A stretch of DNA of 64,000 nucleotides. Origin: Dichetophora obliterata. Its lineage: Eukaryota > Arthropoda > Insecta > Diptera > Sciomyzidae. The position numbers were made by a program, and so were the translations under genes. Under the pieces are notes generated by a model. The model was not told the DNA's origin and searched no databases. It saw only the letters and a list, made by a program, of their open reading frames with translations. Below are positions 1-10,341 of the stretch, piece by piece. Where the stretch lies: NCBI GenBank assembly GCA_963920525.1, contig OY986438.1, positions 101,041,696-101,105,695 of the forward strand, written 5' to 3'. Position 1 is the stretch's first letter. Each line of letters starts with the position of its first letter.

Positions 1-600
1 AGCCTCATTCCGTTTTCGGAGGTGTTGTCGTGGAGGCTGAACTTTCCGACTGTTGGACAAAATATATTTTCCTTGCCCACCTTTGCGTTGAAGTCACCAA
101 GCACGATTCTTACGTCGTGACGGGGCAGCGCTCGTAAGCATTTTCAAGGCGCTCGTAGAAAATTTCCTTGATCTCATCGTCCTTGTCTTCTGTCGGAGCG
201 TGCGCACATATTAGGCTTATATTGAAAAATTTAACCTTGATGCGGATTACGGCAAGTCGTTCGTTCACAGGTGTGAATCGCAGGACGTGGGGCCGTAGTC
301 TTTTGCCAACTACAAACTCGTGCTTCTCCGCATGGCCGCTGTAGTAGATATCACAGGGTGCATGCCGAATGCAACCCTGTCCCTTCCATCGCATTTCTTG
401 GATAGCAGTGATATCAGCTTTGTATCTTCCCAAGGCATCAGTCAGTTGGATAGAGGCACCTTCCCAATTAAGGGTTCGGACATTCCAGGTGCATATCCGT
501 AAATCATTATCAGTTTTTCGTTTGCGAAAGTCGTCATCAGAGTTGGGGATCAGTTTTCTTATTTTCTTAGTTGTTTGGAAAACCGAAGAAAAGAAAACAT
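1..600 (-). mobile_element. RTE-clade non-LTR retrotransposon, endonuclease fragment
   Basis: Reverse-strand copy of the 5' part of the same RTE family that runs off the right end of the window (61386-64000). The frame at 433-110 encodes the apurinic-like endonuclease with the AIQEMRWKGQG motif (catalytic Glu) and CAHAPTEDKDDE. Compared with the right-hand copy it lacks four residues (KHEFVVGK against KHEFGCGFVVGK) and loses the frame after ERCP through one missing base, so it is a pseudogene. Homology runs to about position 570-620, near the family's start codon, and continues off the left edge, so its 3' extent is unknown. Confidence 0.85.
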
Positions 601-625
601 TAATTATAGGGGTTTACGTGCTTAA

Positions 626-1341
626 AAATTAGTGCCCTAAAATGCATGTCATCTTCAGATATTGAATCCGCCCTTGAAATGGTGTTTGAATTTTGACAAC
701 TTAAATATCACAATGCGATATTTTGAATGGCTCCTCATCAACGGGTTGGATAAATTTTATTTTCTTATGTTTTATGAAAAATGTATTTGTATATAAATTA
801 TACAAATACTTTTATAGAAGTAATGATTTTATGTTATAAAAAACTCAACTTTGTACTGTCGTATTTTTTCACAACAGTTGTAAATTTTTTGTTGTTGCCT
901 TCCACATTAAACTAGCAATACAATCGCGTTTGTTATGTATTTTTATTTTGCGAGGCAAAAATGTTTGGAGAAGAAATTGCTTTTCTTGAAAGTTTTGACG
1001 TGGCTTTCTGATTCATAACAAGATCAAGTCTATACTTTTCGCACAAGCTCTTATTTCATTCTTTTCGTTTTGTTTAGGCATTTTAAAAAAATTGTTTCTC
1101 CAGTCATCTGTCTGTTTCTTCAGTCAGCAGTCAGCGGTATGTTCACAGTTGCTGTATTTTTTTATTGAAAACGCAATACGATATTCTACAATACGGCAGC
1201 TTGTGAAAACCCTAACTTTGTTTTGCTTTATTTTTCGATATGATATTTTGATTGTCAAAAATCACTCGCACAAACTTAGAGATGTACTTGGCATGGATCT
1301 TGAATTGATTGAAAAGTTATATTGAAAACTGGACTTACTTA
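626..1341. other. AT-rich stretch without recognisable gene
   Basis: No coding frame with recognisable motifs and no convincing inverted or tandem repeat seen here. Short open frames are compatible with chance in AT-rich DNA. Confidence 0.5.
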
Positions 1342-1626
1342 AGAGTATAAAAAATACATTTTTAGGGTCCACCTTAGTGTCATAAACTTTGTCAAATTCT
1401 TTTATCAGATTCGAAATCGGCGACCAGCACATTTACAAAGAGTATAAAACAAAAACACATTTTTAATTCTGAACTAATATAAGATTCGAAATCAGCACAC
1501 ACACAAAGAGTATATGCAAAAAACACATCTTTGGGGTCCACCCTAGAGTCAAAAACACATATTTAACACATAGTCGCAAACTTTTTTTTTAAAATTCTAA
1601 CATCAGATTCGTATTCAGCGACCTCT
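1342..1626. repeat. Degenerate tandem repeat with GGGTCCACC motif
   Basis: Repeating blocks contain CAGATTCG-AATC-GCGA, then ACAAAGAGTATA, then ACACATTTTTAGGGTCCACC (about 1342-1375, 1409-1470, 1484-1545 and 1608-1626). The last unit is interrupted after CAGCGACCTC by a TTAA-flanked insertion and resumes at 2159 with CATCACATACACAAA. The same phrase (TTTTTAGGGTCCACCCTAGTG) recurs near 35365. Function unknown. Confidence 0.6.
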
Positions 1627-1629
1627 TAA

Positions 1630-2154
1630 CCCATTAATGACAATGTATGATATATCATACGCGATAAAAGCATTTTTTAAAAATTCCTTAAAATCCTCAG
1701 CCACTGTAAAGCTTTTGCTTCCAACACTAACAGAAGGCCAAAAGTATGCTTTTTCCAAAAAAATTTATAAAATTGACATAAAAGCGTTTATGTGTACTTT
1801 TTCGCGCCAGTTCGTGCAGTATTTAAAAAAAAGTGAACAATGCCACTCAGATGAGTTATTTTGTTTTATAAACCTATAAAAAAAGAAAATATAATTAAAA
1901 AAGTGCATTGGGTTAAAGTGGAACGCCTACGCTACGAAATGAAAATTTTCCAATTTATAATTTTTCTAATTTTTTTAGATTTAAACGTCCTTATGCGTTT
2001 GTAATCATGCGCTTCGCCACACCCAAAACCTTTAGATTTATTTTTTAAACTTAAACACTTAAAAACTAGAGTTTTCCGTCTAATATTAATACAAACTTTT
2101 GCTGAAAATTTCAAAAGCTAAACTCAACGGGTTCTGGTACTGAGCATTAATGGG
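1630..2154. mobile_element. piggyBac-like nonautonomous element (TTAA target)
   Basis: Flanked on both sides by TTAA (1626-1629 and 2155-2158). The termini are inverted: CCCATTAATG at the left and CATTAATGGG at the right. TTAA duplication plus C-rich CCC ends is the signature of the piggyBac superfamily. Just inside the left end is a 16-bp palindrome GTATGATATATCATAC. The 525-bp interior has no recognisable transposase; the 80-codon plus frame (1637-1879) has no motif I know. It interrupts a unit of the flanking tandem repeat. Confidence 0.65.
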
Positions 2155-2368
2155 TTAATACTGCCATCACATACACAAAAAGTGAAAAATAAAAAAACAG
2201 ATGCGTAGTTATACACATGAGAGAAGCGAAGATTTTTCGCAGTTGCATAAAATTGATAATTTAATGGTTTTTTAATAAAATGATTTTTTAATTCAAAAAT
2301 TTTAAATATGTACTATAAAGTTAATTAAAATAATACACGTTAATATTCACACCAGTACATTTTATTAC

Positions 2369-3277
2369 TAGGGCTAGGAATCTCACGCACTAATAAGTCG
2401 AAAATATGAGCTAAAACAGGCAAAATATACACTTAAAATTATCGGTATAAAAATAAATATTGCATGTAATTTATTAAAAAAATAAAAACAATTCATTTTA
2501 ATATAAATTTACATACAAAATTAATTTATCAAAAACAACAAAAATATGATGTGAACATAAAAGTAATAACTATAGTTTATCTTTTCCCAAAATATGTCGC
2601 ACTAAATTTGAATAGTTGCAAGTCAAAAAAATCAAAAATATGCAAAAACCACATACATTTATTAGGACTGTTTACAATCCTGTCCAAACGGTCGTGCATC
2701 ATAGTATTTGCAAAATGGTAGAGTATATTTTCACTCTACACTAACAAAATATACGGAGATGCATTTACTACGCTCTTACAAATAAGCAACACTCATATCC
2801 CAAAGTTTATATATACTATATGCAATACTAAAATGCACACCGACAGCTGATAGTTGAAAAAAAAACTGAATAATGGACTGATATGGAAAATAAAGAAAGC
2901 CTTCAACTTTTTTTGACATAAAAATTGTTTAAGCAAAATTTAAAATGAAAATGATTTTGCTTTTCATGTAAATCACATCAGCTGTAAATTTTATGTTTTG
3001 CAACAAGGGTTGGCAAATTTTTACAATTGCACAAATTTGCAATATCAAATGCACAAGATTGTGAATTGACCTTTTGTAAAATATACAAAAATATGTGCAA
3101 TAAATATGCAAAAACAGGCGTTTTTTGTAAAATATGCAAAACAATGCATTTATTGCAAAATATGCAAAAATATGCACTAATTTTAAAGAAAATTTCATGA
3201 TTCGTAAAGATAACTTAAGCATTTCTATTTTAAAATGCTCAGGAAAAACATGCATTTGCATGAGATTCCTAGCCCTA
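2369..3277. mobile_element. hAT-type nonautonomous element, TATGCA subterminal motifs
   Basis: Perfect 8-bp target duplication TTTATTAC (2361-2368 and 3278-3285) flanks inverted ends TAGGGCTAGGAATCTC and GAGATTCCTAGCCCTA. Eight-base duplications and TAGGG-type ends fit the hAT superfamily. The right subterminal 300 bp carries many copies of ATATGCA/TGCATAT, possibly transposase-binding sites. The right end is homologous, in reverse, to the left end of the element at 10955. No transposase is encoded in the 909 bp. Confidence 0.78.
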
Positions 3278-3285
3278 TTTATTAC

Positions 3286-4332
3286 ATTGCATTTTTATTT
3301 TATTTTATTACATGTTACATTAATTTTGAATTATTTTTGTAAATGTTTTCAATTATTATTACGGAAATTTATAAATGAAATTATTGGTTTATGGTATCAA
3401 AAATAGCTAAAGTATATTATAGATGTATACAATGTCATCGATATATCTAGCAAAAGAATTTTTCCATTACCATTACATGTTAATGGTAGTTCATAATAAA
3501 TTTGCATTACCAATAGGTGCATTACCTCTAGGTGGTAAGTGGTAATGGAAATTCGATTACCGATAATTCGGAAATTCGATTCGATTTGCGTTACCACTAA
3601 GCGCATAGTATTAATGATATTTTTGAATGCATTAATAAGTCAATGCATTATGCCCATCATCTATGCTTCGTAGGAATCATTTTTTTTTTGAACGCTTTCA
3701 AATTTAGTTGTTTTTTTGTTCGACTGTCAGGATTGCCCGCCATTTTTCGCGTCATTGCTCCATACTTCCGCAGCAGCAGAAAGAAAAAAAGTTTCCTGAC
3801 TTTGATCATAATTTAGATCATGATTGATAAAAACAAAATGTATTAACAAGTCAAAGCATAGCACAATTAATAATATATTGCTAACTAAAGAATTGGTCAA
3901 AAAAATTACCGACGTACACTAAGTTTAGCCAGATAAAACCGATTTTTTAAAATTTTTAATTTTATATGGAATAATATCTTTTTCTTGATGACCCCTTAAA
4001 ATTGTTTATAGCTTTATTATGTTTTCCAAGCCAAATAAAATGAAATGCAGTGATTTTATTTTATAGAATTAACTTCTATTTTATATTTAAAGATTTTAGT
4101 TTTGTAAATGAAAAGCAACGATCATATTTGATTTTTATTTCTGATCGAAAAAAATATTGATCAACGATTGATTTTTATTTTTGATAGAGATAAAGATTGA
4201 TTTTTATTTCCGATAAAAAAAAACGATAATTTGATTTTAATAATAAAAATCACGGCTATAATGTGTCCCTGCTTTATTTTGTTTTGGTAGTTTTTTGTTC
4301 AATTTGGTCGATTTTTTAGATGAGATTGGTTT
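3286..4332. other. AT-rich spacer with short repeats
   Basis: No gene recognised. Around 3460-3560 there are several GGTAAT/ATTACC inverted mini-repeats, and around 4130-4245 about three loose copies of ATTGATTTTTATTTCTGAT. Both look like simple-sequence expansion. Confidence 0.45.
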
Positions 4333-4434
4333 GCTGACACCAAGGTTAGGTTAGGTTAAAGTGGCTGCCTCAAATTGAGACGCACTTAGGCCAATAAGGC
4401 CCATTGTGGTACCACAGGGGTTGATCTCCCTTCT

Positions 4435-7400
4435 CTATTCAAACCAGCTTGAGCTGTTCACAAAGCTTAGGCTTCGGTATATCGATATTTCCGAGAGTTC
4501 TTCGAGGTCTCTGAAAAACCAGTTGTTTAGGTGAAGAAAACGTTTTTGAGCCAGCGCTGGGCAGGTGCAGAGAAGGTGTTCTGTAGATTCCACCTCCTCC
4601 TCATCTCTACAGCTTCTGCAGAAGTCGTTGTGGGGTATGTTTAATCTTTGAGCATGCCTGCCAATAAGGCAGTGCCCTGTCAGGATCCCTATCATGGTGC
4701 CAATGTGATCTCTACTAAGAGATATGAGTTCTTTTGAACGCTTCAGATTGAGTTTGGGCCAAATTTGCCGTGCTATATTACAAGTGTTACCTGCTGACCA
4801 TCTTTTGTTGGTGTTAATACAGGATAACTCATGTGTAAGGAGTTTACATGTGGTGAGAGGAATACCAAGGTTTGTCTTGTCTGAAGATAGTTGTTTGGTA
4901 GTACCTGTGCGAGCGAGTTCATCTGCTCTGCAGTTACCTAGAAAATCCCTATGTCCAGGAATCCAGCATAGGATAATTTTAAGCTGCTCTGCCATCTCGT
5001 TTAGAGATCTGCGGCAGTTGAAAACTGTTTCAGATGTTATTTCAACAGTTCCTAGGGCTTTCAGAGCGGCTTGACTGTCAGAAAGTATGCATATATCCAT
5101 GGAAGATATATCATTTTTCTGAAGCCAAGTTAACGCTTCATGTATAGCAGCGATTTCAGCTTGAAATACACTGCAATGGTCAGGGAGCCTGAAGGCTATA
5201 TTGATGTTTAATGTTTCTGAGTAGACTCCTCCACCTACTTTGCCATCAAGTTTTGATCCATCCGTAAAGATCTCAATGACATTGTGAGGTGAACGATTTT
5301 CTTGTTCCCACTCTTCTCGAGAGGGAATGGATACATCGAACTTCCTCTCAAAGAGTAGTTTTTGTGTGATGTAGTCAATGGACCTAGGTAAAGGAGGGAG
5401 AAATTTTCTGATACAAGAATGTCCTAGTGTACCTTCTTTCCACTGGGAGGTGGCTACTAGGCGGATGGCTGTATTAGCGGCCATCTGTTTAGCTAGGATA
5501 TCAAGTGGTGTAAGATGGAGCATTGTGTCTAATGCGTCTGTCGGAGTGGTTCTTAGGGCTCCGCTAATGCACAGTTCAGCTGATCTTTGAACTTTACGGA
5601 GAAGGTTATGGTGAGTCTGTTTTTCGAGTGCATGCCACCAGACAATAGCACCATATAGCAGTATTGGCCTTACAACTGCTGTATAAAGCCAGTGAGTAAC
5701 ACTTGGCTGTAAACCCCATTTGCTACCCACCGCCTTTTTGCAAGAGTATAGGGCAATGTTCGCTTTTTTGGCTCTTTCGAGCAGATTGGGCTTCCAGTTT
5801 AGTTTCCTATCCAGTATAAGGCCCAGGTATTTTGCTTGATCTGAGAAGATAAGACTTGTATTTCCCAGTTTTGGAGGGCTAATTTGAGGTACATTGTGTT
5901 TTCTTGTGAAAACTACTAACTCAGTTTTATTAGGATTAACGCTGAGCCCACAGCTGATAGTCCAGTTGACAAGAGTATTTAGGCAGTTTTGCATAATGTC
6001 TCGGAGAGTAGATATATATTTTCCAGAGGTAACAATAGCAACGTCATCGGCATAAGCTATCACCCTGCACCCCTCTAGTTCTAGTTTGCCTAGCAGTTCA
6101 TTCACTGCTAAATTCCAGAGTAGAGGCGATAGAGCCCCTCCCTGAGGGGTTCCTCTTGGTACAGATCTTAGCGTGGATGCCGCTCCAAATTTTGCACTTA
6201 TAATCCTGCCAACTAGCATTTGGTTTATGAGTGCTATCAGCGCGGCATCCACCCCAAGCTCCGTCAGCGCACTGGTGATGGCCCCTGCCTCGACGTTATT
6301 AAAGGCTCCTTCTATATCAATAAAAGCTATCATTGTATATTCCTTCAGATAGAGGGCTTTTTCAATGATGGAGATTATGGAGTGGAGAGCTGTTTCCACT
6401 GATTTGCCTTTGGTGTAAGCATGTTGAGCTAGAGATAATGGCTTCTTTTCTATCATGGATCTCAAGTGAATATCAATTAATCTCTCGAGGATTTTTAGAA
6501 GAAAAGATGAGAGACTAATTGGTCTAAGGTCTTTTGGGTTTACGTGTGAGCTTTTTCCTGCCTTAGGTATAAAGATAACCTTCACATTACGCCATAGCTG
6601 GGGAATGTGGTTTAGGTCAAGGCAGCTTTGGTAGATCAGCAAAAGCCGCTCCTTAATGATGTCATACGACTTTTGGATTTCAATGGGGGCTATACCATCT
6701 GGTCCTGGTGACTTAAATGGTTTGAAGCTGCTGATTGCCCATTCGAGCTTTGTTTGCGAGAGTATTTCTAGAGATCTGTTCACAGATGGTAACTGATATA
6801 CCTGGATTGGATCGTTGTATATCTCTGAACATCCCGGAAAGTGGGTTTCTACTAAAACGTTCAGAGATTCTTCACTGCTTGTGGTCCAAGTACCATCTTC
6901 TTTTTTCATGAAGCTTGGATTGGAGGGAGCCTTAGCTAGAATTTTCCTGAGCCTTGACGCCTCAGAGGTCTGTGATATATTTTCACAGAAGGTCCTCCAG
7001 GACTGTCTTTGTGCTTTTCGTAGTTCATTTTTATATTCCTTGAGGGCTATTTTATAATATGACCACGTATCTGTAGATCTTGTGGTCTTTGCCCTGTTGA
7101 AAAGTTTTCTGGTCTTTTTCCGGAGATCTTCTAGTCCCTTATTCCACCAAGGAGGCTTTTGCTTTCCCCTCAATGTTTTTAGCGGACAAGCAGTATCTAG
7201 AGCTTTATTTAGCGATTTAGTGAGACTATTAACTAAGTTGTCTAAAGATTGTTTATTGGAAGGCCGATTAGTTGGTCCAATTGAGAGATCTGTATTTAAG
7301 GAATTTATATAAAGATCCCAATTGCTTTGTTTAAGATTGCGAAATTCGCATGATCTCGAGTCAAAGTTATCAACATCAAAGAGAATATATCTATGGTCTG

Positions 7401-8025
7401 AGAAGGAGTGTTCATTAGAAACTCTCCAGTTTTTTACCCTATTAGATATATGGACAGAGGCAAGGGTAATATCCAGAACCTCCTGTCTATTACTTATAAT
7501 GAAGGTGGGTTCATTACCTATATTGCATATATTAAGATTAGTTGTGAGGATGAAGTCAAATAGAAACTCACCCCGTTTGTTGGTGTCTGAGCTACCCCAG
7601 ATCACATGATGAGCATTTGCATCGCACCCGATAATAAGGCCCTTTGCTTTTGATGCTGCATTGGAGACTAAATTTTTAAAGTTGTCTTCTGGGAGGACTT
7701 CGTGGTCGTGCGCGAGGTATGCTGAGACGAGCCACAAGCTGTTCTGGCCCATCTCGACGCTTATAGCCACGGTGTCTTTGTTACTGAAATTAGAGAGAGT
7801 AAATACACTCAGGTTTTTCTTAATTAAAATACACGCTCTTGGATTACCTTGTGATTTAGTATACACAAGCGTGTATGCTGGAGTCCTGAGTCCGCATACC
7901 AGGCCACAGACTACCCATGGCTCCTGGATCAGGACGATGTCATCTCCATCTTTGCTGAGACGGATTATCAGGCTGGCGGACGCAGCCTTGGAGTGGTGTA
8001 GGTTAACTTGAACTACCTTCAGCAT
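4435..8025 (-). CDS. LOA retrotransposon ORF2: endonuclease, reverse transcriptase, RNase H
   Basis: An uninterrupted 1196-residue polyprotein that nicks target DNA and copies the element RNA onto it. Residues 1-220 are an exonuclease/endonuclease/phosphatase fold with VNLHHSKAAS, IQEPWV, GCDANAHH and SDHRYI, the expected catalytic Asn, Glu, Asp and His positions. The reverse transcriptase centre follows, with SPGPDGIAP, FIDIEGAFNNV, RGTPQGGALSPLLWN and the catalytic VIAYADDVAIV box. A C-terminal RNase H (about 965-1090) keeps TDGS, QAEIAAI, DSQAAL and CRADELAR, all four acidic residues. The end has a Cys/His cluster CRSC-HLLCTCPAL. The start ATG overlaps the end of ORF1 in another frame, implying reinitiation or coupled translation. 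No broken residue is visible. Confidence 0.94.
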   Translation of the reverse strand: MLKVVQVNLHHSKAASASLIIRLSKDGDDIVLIQEPWVVCGLVCGLRTPAYTLVYTKSQGNPRACILIKKNLSVFTLSNFSNKDTVAISVEMGQNSLWLVSAYLAHDHEVLPEDNFKNLVSNAASKAKGLIIGCDANAHHVIWGSSDTNKRGEFLFDFILTTNLNICNIGNEPTFIISNRQEVLDITLASVHISNRVKNWRVSNEHSFSDHRYILFDVDNFDSRSCEFRNLKQSNWDLYINSLNTDLSIGPTNRPSNKQSLDNLVNSLTKSLNKALDTACPLKTLRGKQKPPWWNKGLEDLRKKTRKLFNRAKTTRSTDTWSYYKIALKEYKNELRKAQRQSWRTFCENISQTSEASRLRKILAKAPSNPSFMKKEDGTWTTSSEESLNVLVETHFPGCSEIYNDPIQVYQLPSVNRSLEILSQTKLEWAISSFKPFKSPGPDGIAPIEIQKSYDIIKERLLLIYQSCLDLNHIPQLWRNVKVIFIPKAGKSSHVNPKDLRPISLSSFLLKILERLIDIHLRSMIEKKPLSLAQHAYTKGKSVETALHSIISIIEKALYLKEYTMIAFIDIEGAFNNVEAGAITSALTELGVDAALIALINQMLVGRIISAKFGAASTLRSVPRGTPQGGALSPLLWNLAVNELLGKLELEGCRVIAYADDVAIVTSGKYISTLRDIMQNCLNTLVNWTISCGLSVNPNKTELVVFTRKHNVPQISPPKLGNTSLIFSDQAKYLGLILDRKLNWKPNLLERAKKANIALYSCKKAVGSKWGLQPSVTHWLYTAVVRPILLYGAIVWWHALEKQTHHNLLRKVQRSAELCISGALRTTPTDALDTMLHLTPLDILAKQMAANTAIRLVATSQWKEGTLGHSCIRKFLPPLPRSIDYITQKLLFERKFDVSIPSREEWEQENRSPHNVIEIFTDGSKLDGKVGGGVYSETLNINIAFRLPDHCSVFQAEIAAIHEALTWLQKNDISSMDICILSDSQAALKALGTVEITSETVFNCRRSLNEMAEQLKIILCWIPGHRDFLGNCRADELARTGTTKQLSSDKTNLGIPLTTCKLLTHELSCINTNKRWSAGNTCNIARQIWPKLNLKRSKELISLSRDHIGTMIGILTGHCLIGRHAQRLNIPHNDFCRSCRDEEEVESTEHLLCTCPALAQKRFLHLNNWFFRDLEELSEISIYRSLSFVNSSSWFE

Positions 8026-9268
8026 TTGAGCTTCTAGTAGCTAAATCAACCTCCACCACAGTTGTGTCAGAGTCCTCGTCTGATTTAAGAAGGCTATCCT
8101 CCAATGAGGATAGCCGAAATGTGCGTGCCAGTTCCATCACGGAGCTTACGCCCTCCGGTTCTAGCACAGGGGGGCAGGTTTGAGAAGATGGTGCGTTTTT
8201 AATTGCTTTGGAAGCCTGCTCTTCCTCCAATAACGCCTCATCTTTTTTGTAGACCCTTAGTTCTATGGATGAGAAACCATAGTCTACCACGAAACCTTTG
8301 GATGACAAGAGAGCCAGGGACTCCTGGTTGATAACAAATGTTACCGACCTAAAGTCCCCCTTCGGCTCATCAACCCGTGTCACCTTCCAGTTTGCTGTTG
8401 GTAGGCCATGATTTCCCAACCTTATTGTCTCAAGGATTATTTGAGGGTCAGAGTGTTCGGCTGGGACCCGGGAACGCGCCCTTGGTCTGTTTGGGATCAG
8501 ATCCCTATCAATGACCGCGAGATTCGCGCCCGGCCATACCTCACCAATCCTTGAGATTGCGATCTTATACAGATCTAGAGACCTTTGGTCAGCACATGCG
8601 ATCAGCTTCACATGGCCTTGATGCCATCCACTGTCGCGACAAGAAGGGCCTCTGCCGGGAAACTCCTTCATAATCGGAATGAAGATAGTGGCCAGTTTTC
8701 CCACTACCTTCCTCCATTTTTCAGGCGTGATGCTGCCGTCTGGGTCGCTTCTGTCAATCACCGCAATGGTAATTTGTCCAGCCGCGATTTCACTAAATAG
8801 TTTAGGAGTGGCTGTGTTACCACAAATTTTCTTGGCGCCCGGCATAGGGACCTCCTCTAGAGATCGCTGACGCTTAGTAGGCACCGGTTTGGGTTGTTGA
8901 GAAGCTTGTGGCTCCTCCAAGGTGCCTACCGCCCACTTCCAGGACTTCCACTGAGCCTCGGTACGCTGGTTCTCGGGAATTTTCGCAATGCGATCCCTTA
9001 CCCTTAGCGCTGATTTCCGAGAATCACGGCCTGTCCTTTTGGTGGATGTCGTCTTTGTAGCCGGACCCTTGTTGCTACTTCCACATGTGCCTGGTTTGGT
9101 AACCACTGCACTAGCGTCCGCAGCAGAAGCATTTAGAGACTGCGCGTCTGCAGGCTGTTGGCCATAAGGAGCGTTTAAAGACCGCGTGTCTGGTGTAGCT
9201 GTAGGCTCCACTTGGTTGGCATTTAAAGATTGCCCATCTGTCTGTTTTTTATTATTAGTTGTATTCAT
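8003..9268 (-). CDS. LOA retrotransposon ORF1 (gag-like, DUF4780-like domain)
   Basis: A 421-residue protein upstream of ORF2, expected to bind element RNA and form the ribonucleoprotein. The N-terminal 80 residues are low complexity, with repeated SLNA motifs (QSLNANQ, RSLNAPYG, QSLNASAA). A basic segment follows. The central part (about 165-335), with VIDRSDPDGSITPEKW, SGWHQGHVKLIACAD and GLPTANWKVTRVDEP, resembles the transposon-associated DUF4780 fold from my memory of that family. I see no CCHC zinc knuckles, unlike many gag-like ORF1 proteins. The C-terminal 80 residues are acidic and Ser-rich. The start gives the longest frame, directly downstream of a GC-richer 5' UTR. Confidence 0.85.
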   Translation of the reverse strand: MNTTNNKKQTDGQSLNANQVEPTATPDTRSLNAPYGQQPADAQSLNASAADASAVVTKPGTCGSSNKGPATKTTSTKRTGRDSRKSALRVRDRIAKIPENQRTEAQWKSWKWAVGTLEEPQASQQPKPVPTKRQRSLEEVPMPGAKKICGNTATPKLFSEIAAGQITIAVIDRSDPDGSITPEKWRKVVGKLATIFIPIMKEFPGRGPSCRDSGWHQGHVKLIACADQRSLDLYKIAISRIGEVWPGANLAVIDRDLIPNRPRARSRVPAEHSDPQIILETIRLGNHGLPTANWKVTRVDEPKGDFRSVTFVINQESLALLSSKGFVVDYGFSSIELRVYKKDEALLEEEQASKAIKNAPSSQTCPPVLEPEGVSSVMELARTFRLSSLEDSLLKSDEDSDTTVVEVDLATRSSNAEGSSS

Positions 9269-9808
9269 CTTGGTCGTGCGACCACCCCCTCCCCACCAAG
9301 ATGAAGAGAGTTAAACCGACAGGCTCTGAGACCACTCCTCGAACGGGATCGGGTCCGCATTCAGGGAATGAAAGATCCCCGTGTGCAGCCCCGATCCAAC
9401 CCGAGATTTGGCTCAGAGTCTGTCAGTAGAGTGATCAAAAAATAGAGAGGGGAAAAGATGTCGACCGCGCCCTAACCCCAATGCCGCGGTAAGGCCACAG
9501 TTACACTCTGAGGCGGCCAGGTATCAGAGAGGCTCCGTTAAAGACTGGACTTTATTACATGGGCTTCCAGCCTAGCAAATCCTCAGCACGGGTCGCATTA
9601 CACCTTGATTCAGCCCACACCACTACCGATGGGGAGGATCCTTACCATGCCATACGAGACTATTGAAGAGTCAGAATACGGTAGGAAGAACCCCCCCCTC
9701 TGCTAACCGCCGTCTTAGGATTAAGAACACTGTAGCGGTTATTACCAGCCGGCACCCACATGGAGGGTTAGGTAGAGGATTTTTGCCAGCCACCAAGCTG
9801 ACACCAAG

Positions 9809-10341
9809 CAACCGAAAAATCTAAATTAAATCATTATTGCTGCTATCAAGCAACTAAAGAATTACAACAAAATGCTAACTGATGCTTCCAAGTAGGTAAG
9901 AAAATCTCAAAATAAACACTACTGCTACCACAATTCTTCTGCAAGAATCGGAATATGATCACTTTATAAATTTGCGCCCAATGCCTTTTGAATAAGTAAC
10001 TACAGTTATAAAAAGGATATTTTATTTAGTAATTATAATAATTCATAACATTTATAACATATTTCAATTTTATAAGTTTTTTTGTCACAAAGCTAAAATT
10101 TGTTGAAGTATTTTCTTCGCAACATTTTTTTCAAAGGCTTTTTTGGTTTGATTCTTACAAGCTTCCAAAATTTTAAATAAAGTATCAAAAATATAAAATT
10201 CTCACCACTGACACATCAAAGCTGCTTTAAAGAGCACTTTGGCATCGATGTTAATGTGATTTTCAAAGCAACGATATCCGTTTTTGCTGCTGGGTAACAC
10301 TACCTTGTCTAGTTATAGTATGCGCACTCGCCTGCTAGTTT
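9809..10341. other. Spacer with a solo P-like terminal sequence near 10290-10317
   Basis: No gene recognised. The string TAACACTACCTTGTCTAGTT followed by ATAGTATG (10290-10317) matches the terminal inverted repeat of the P-like MITEs at 49927 and 50296, but no partner end is visible upstream, so this is a solo or truncated end. Confidence 0.4.

Larger units (their letters stand above)
4333..9808 (-). mobile_element. Full-length LOA-clade non-LTR retrotransposon with target duplications
   Basis: The element body is 4345-9796 (5452 bp) between perfect 12-bp direct repeats GCTGACACCAAG (4333-4344 and 9797-9808). On the minus strand the order is about 528 nt of 5' UTR, ORF1, ORF2 overlapping ORF1 by 23 nt, and a short 3' UTR that ends without poly(A) in TTTAACCTAACCTAAC. 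Two-ORF layout with an endonuclease-reverse transcriptase-RNase H polyprotein is the LOA/Bilbo plan (related I-type elements share it). The perfect duplications and uninterrupted frames suggest a recent, possibly competent insertion; activity cannot be judged from sequence. A 5'-truncated relative of its 3' end lies at 35884-36333. Confidence 0.92.

Noticed and set aside
4345..4360. TTAGG telomere repeat
   Set aside because: Only two to three units, present at the 3' ends of two LOA copies; part of the retrotransposon, not a telomere.
4724..8011. Several plus-strand frames of 60-116 codons
   Set aside because: They are antisense shadows of the LOA ORF2, which has unmistakable motifs on the minus strand.
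8585..8870. Plus-strand frames across LOA ORF1
   Set aside because: Antisense shadows; no motifs of their own.
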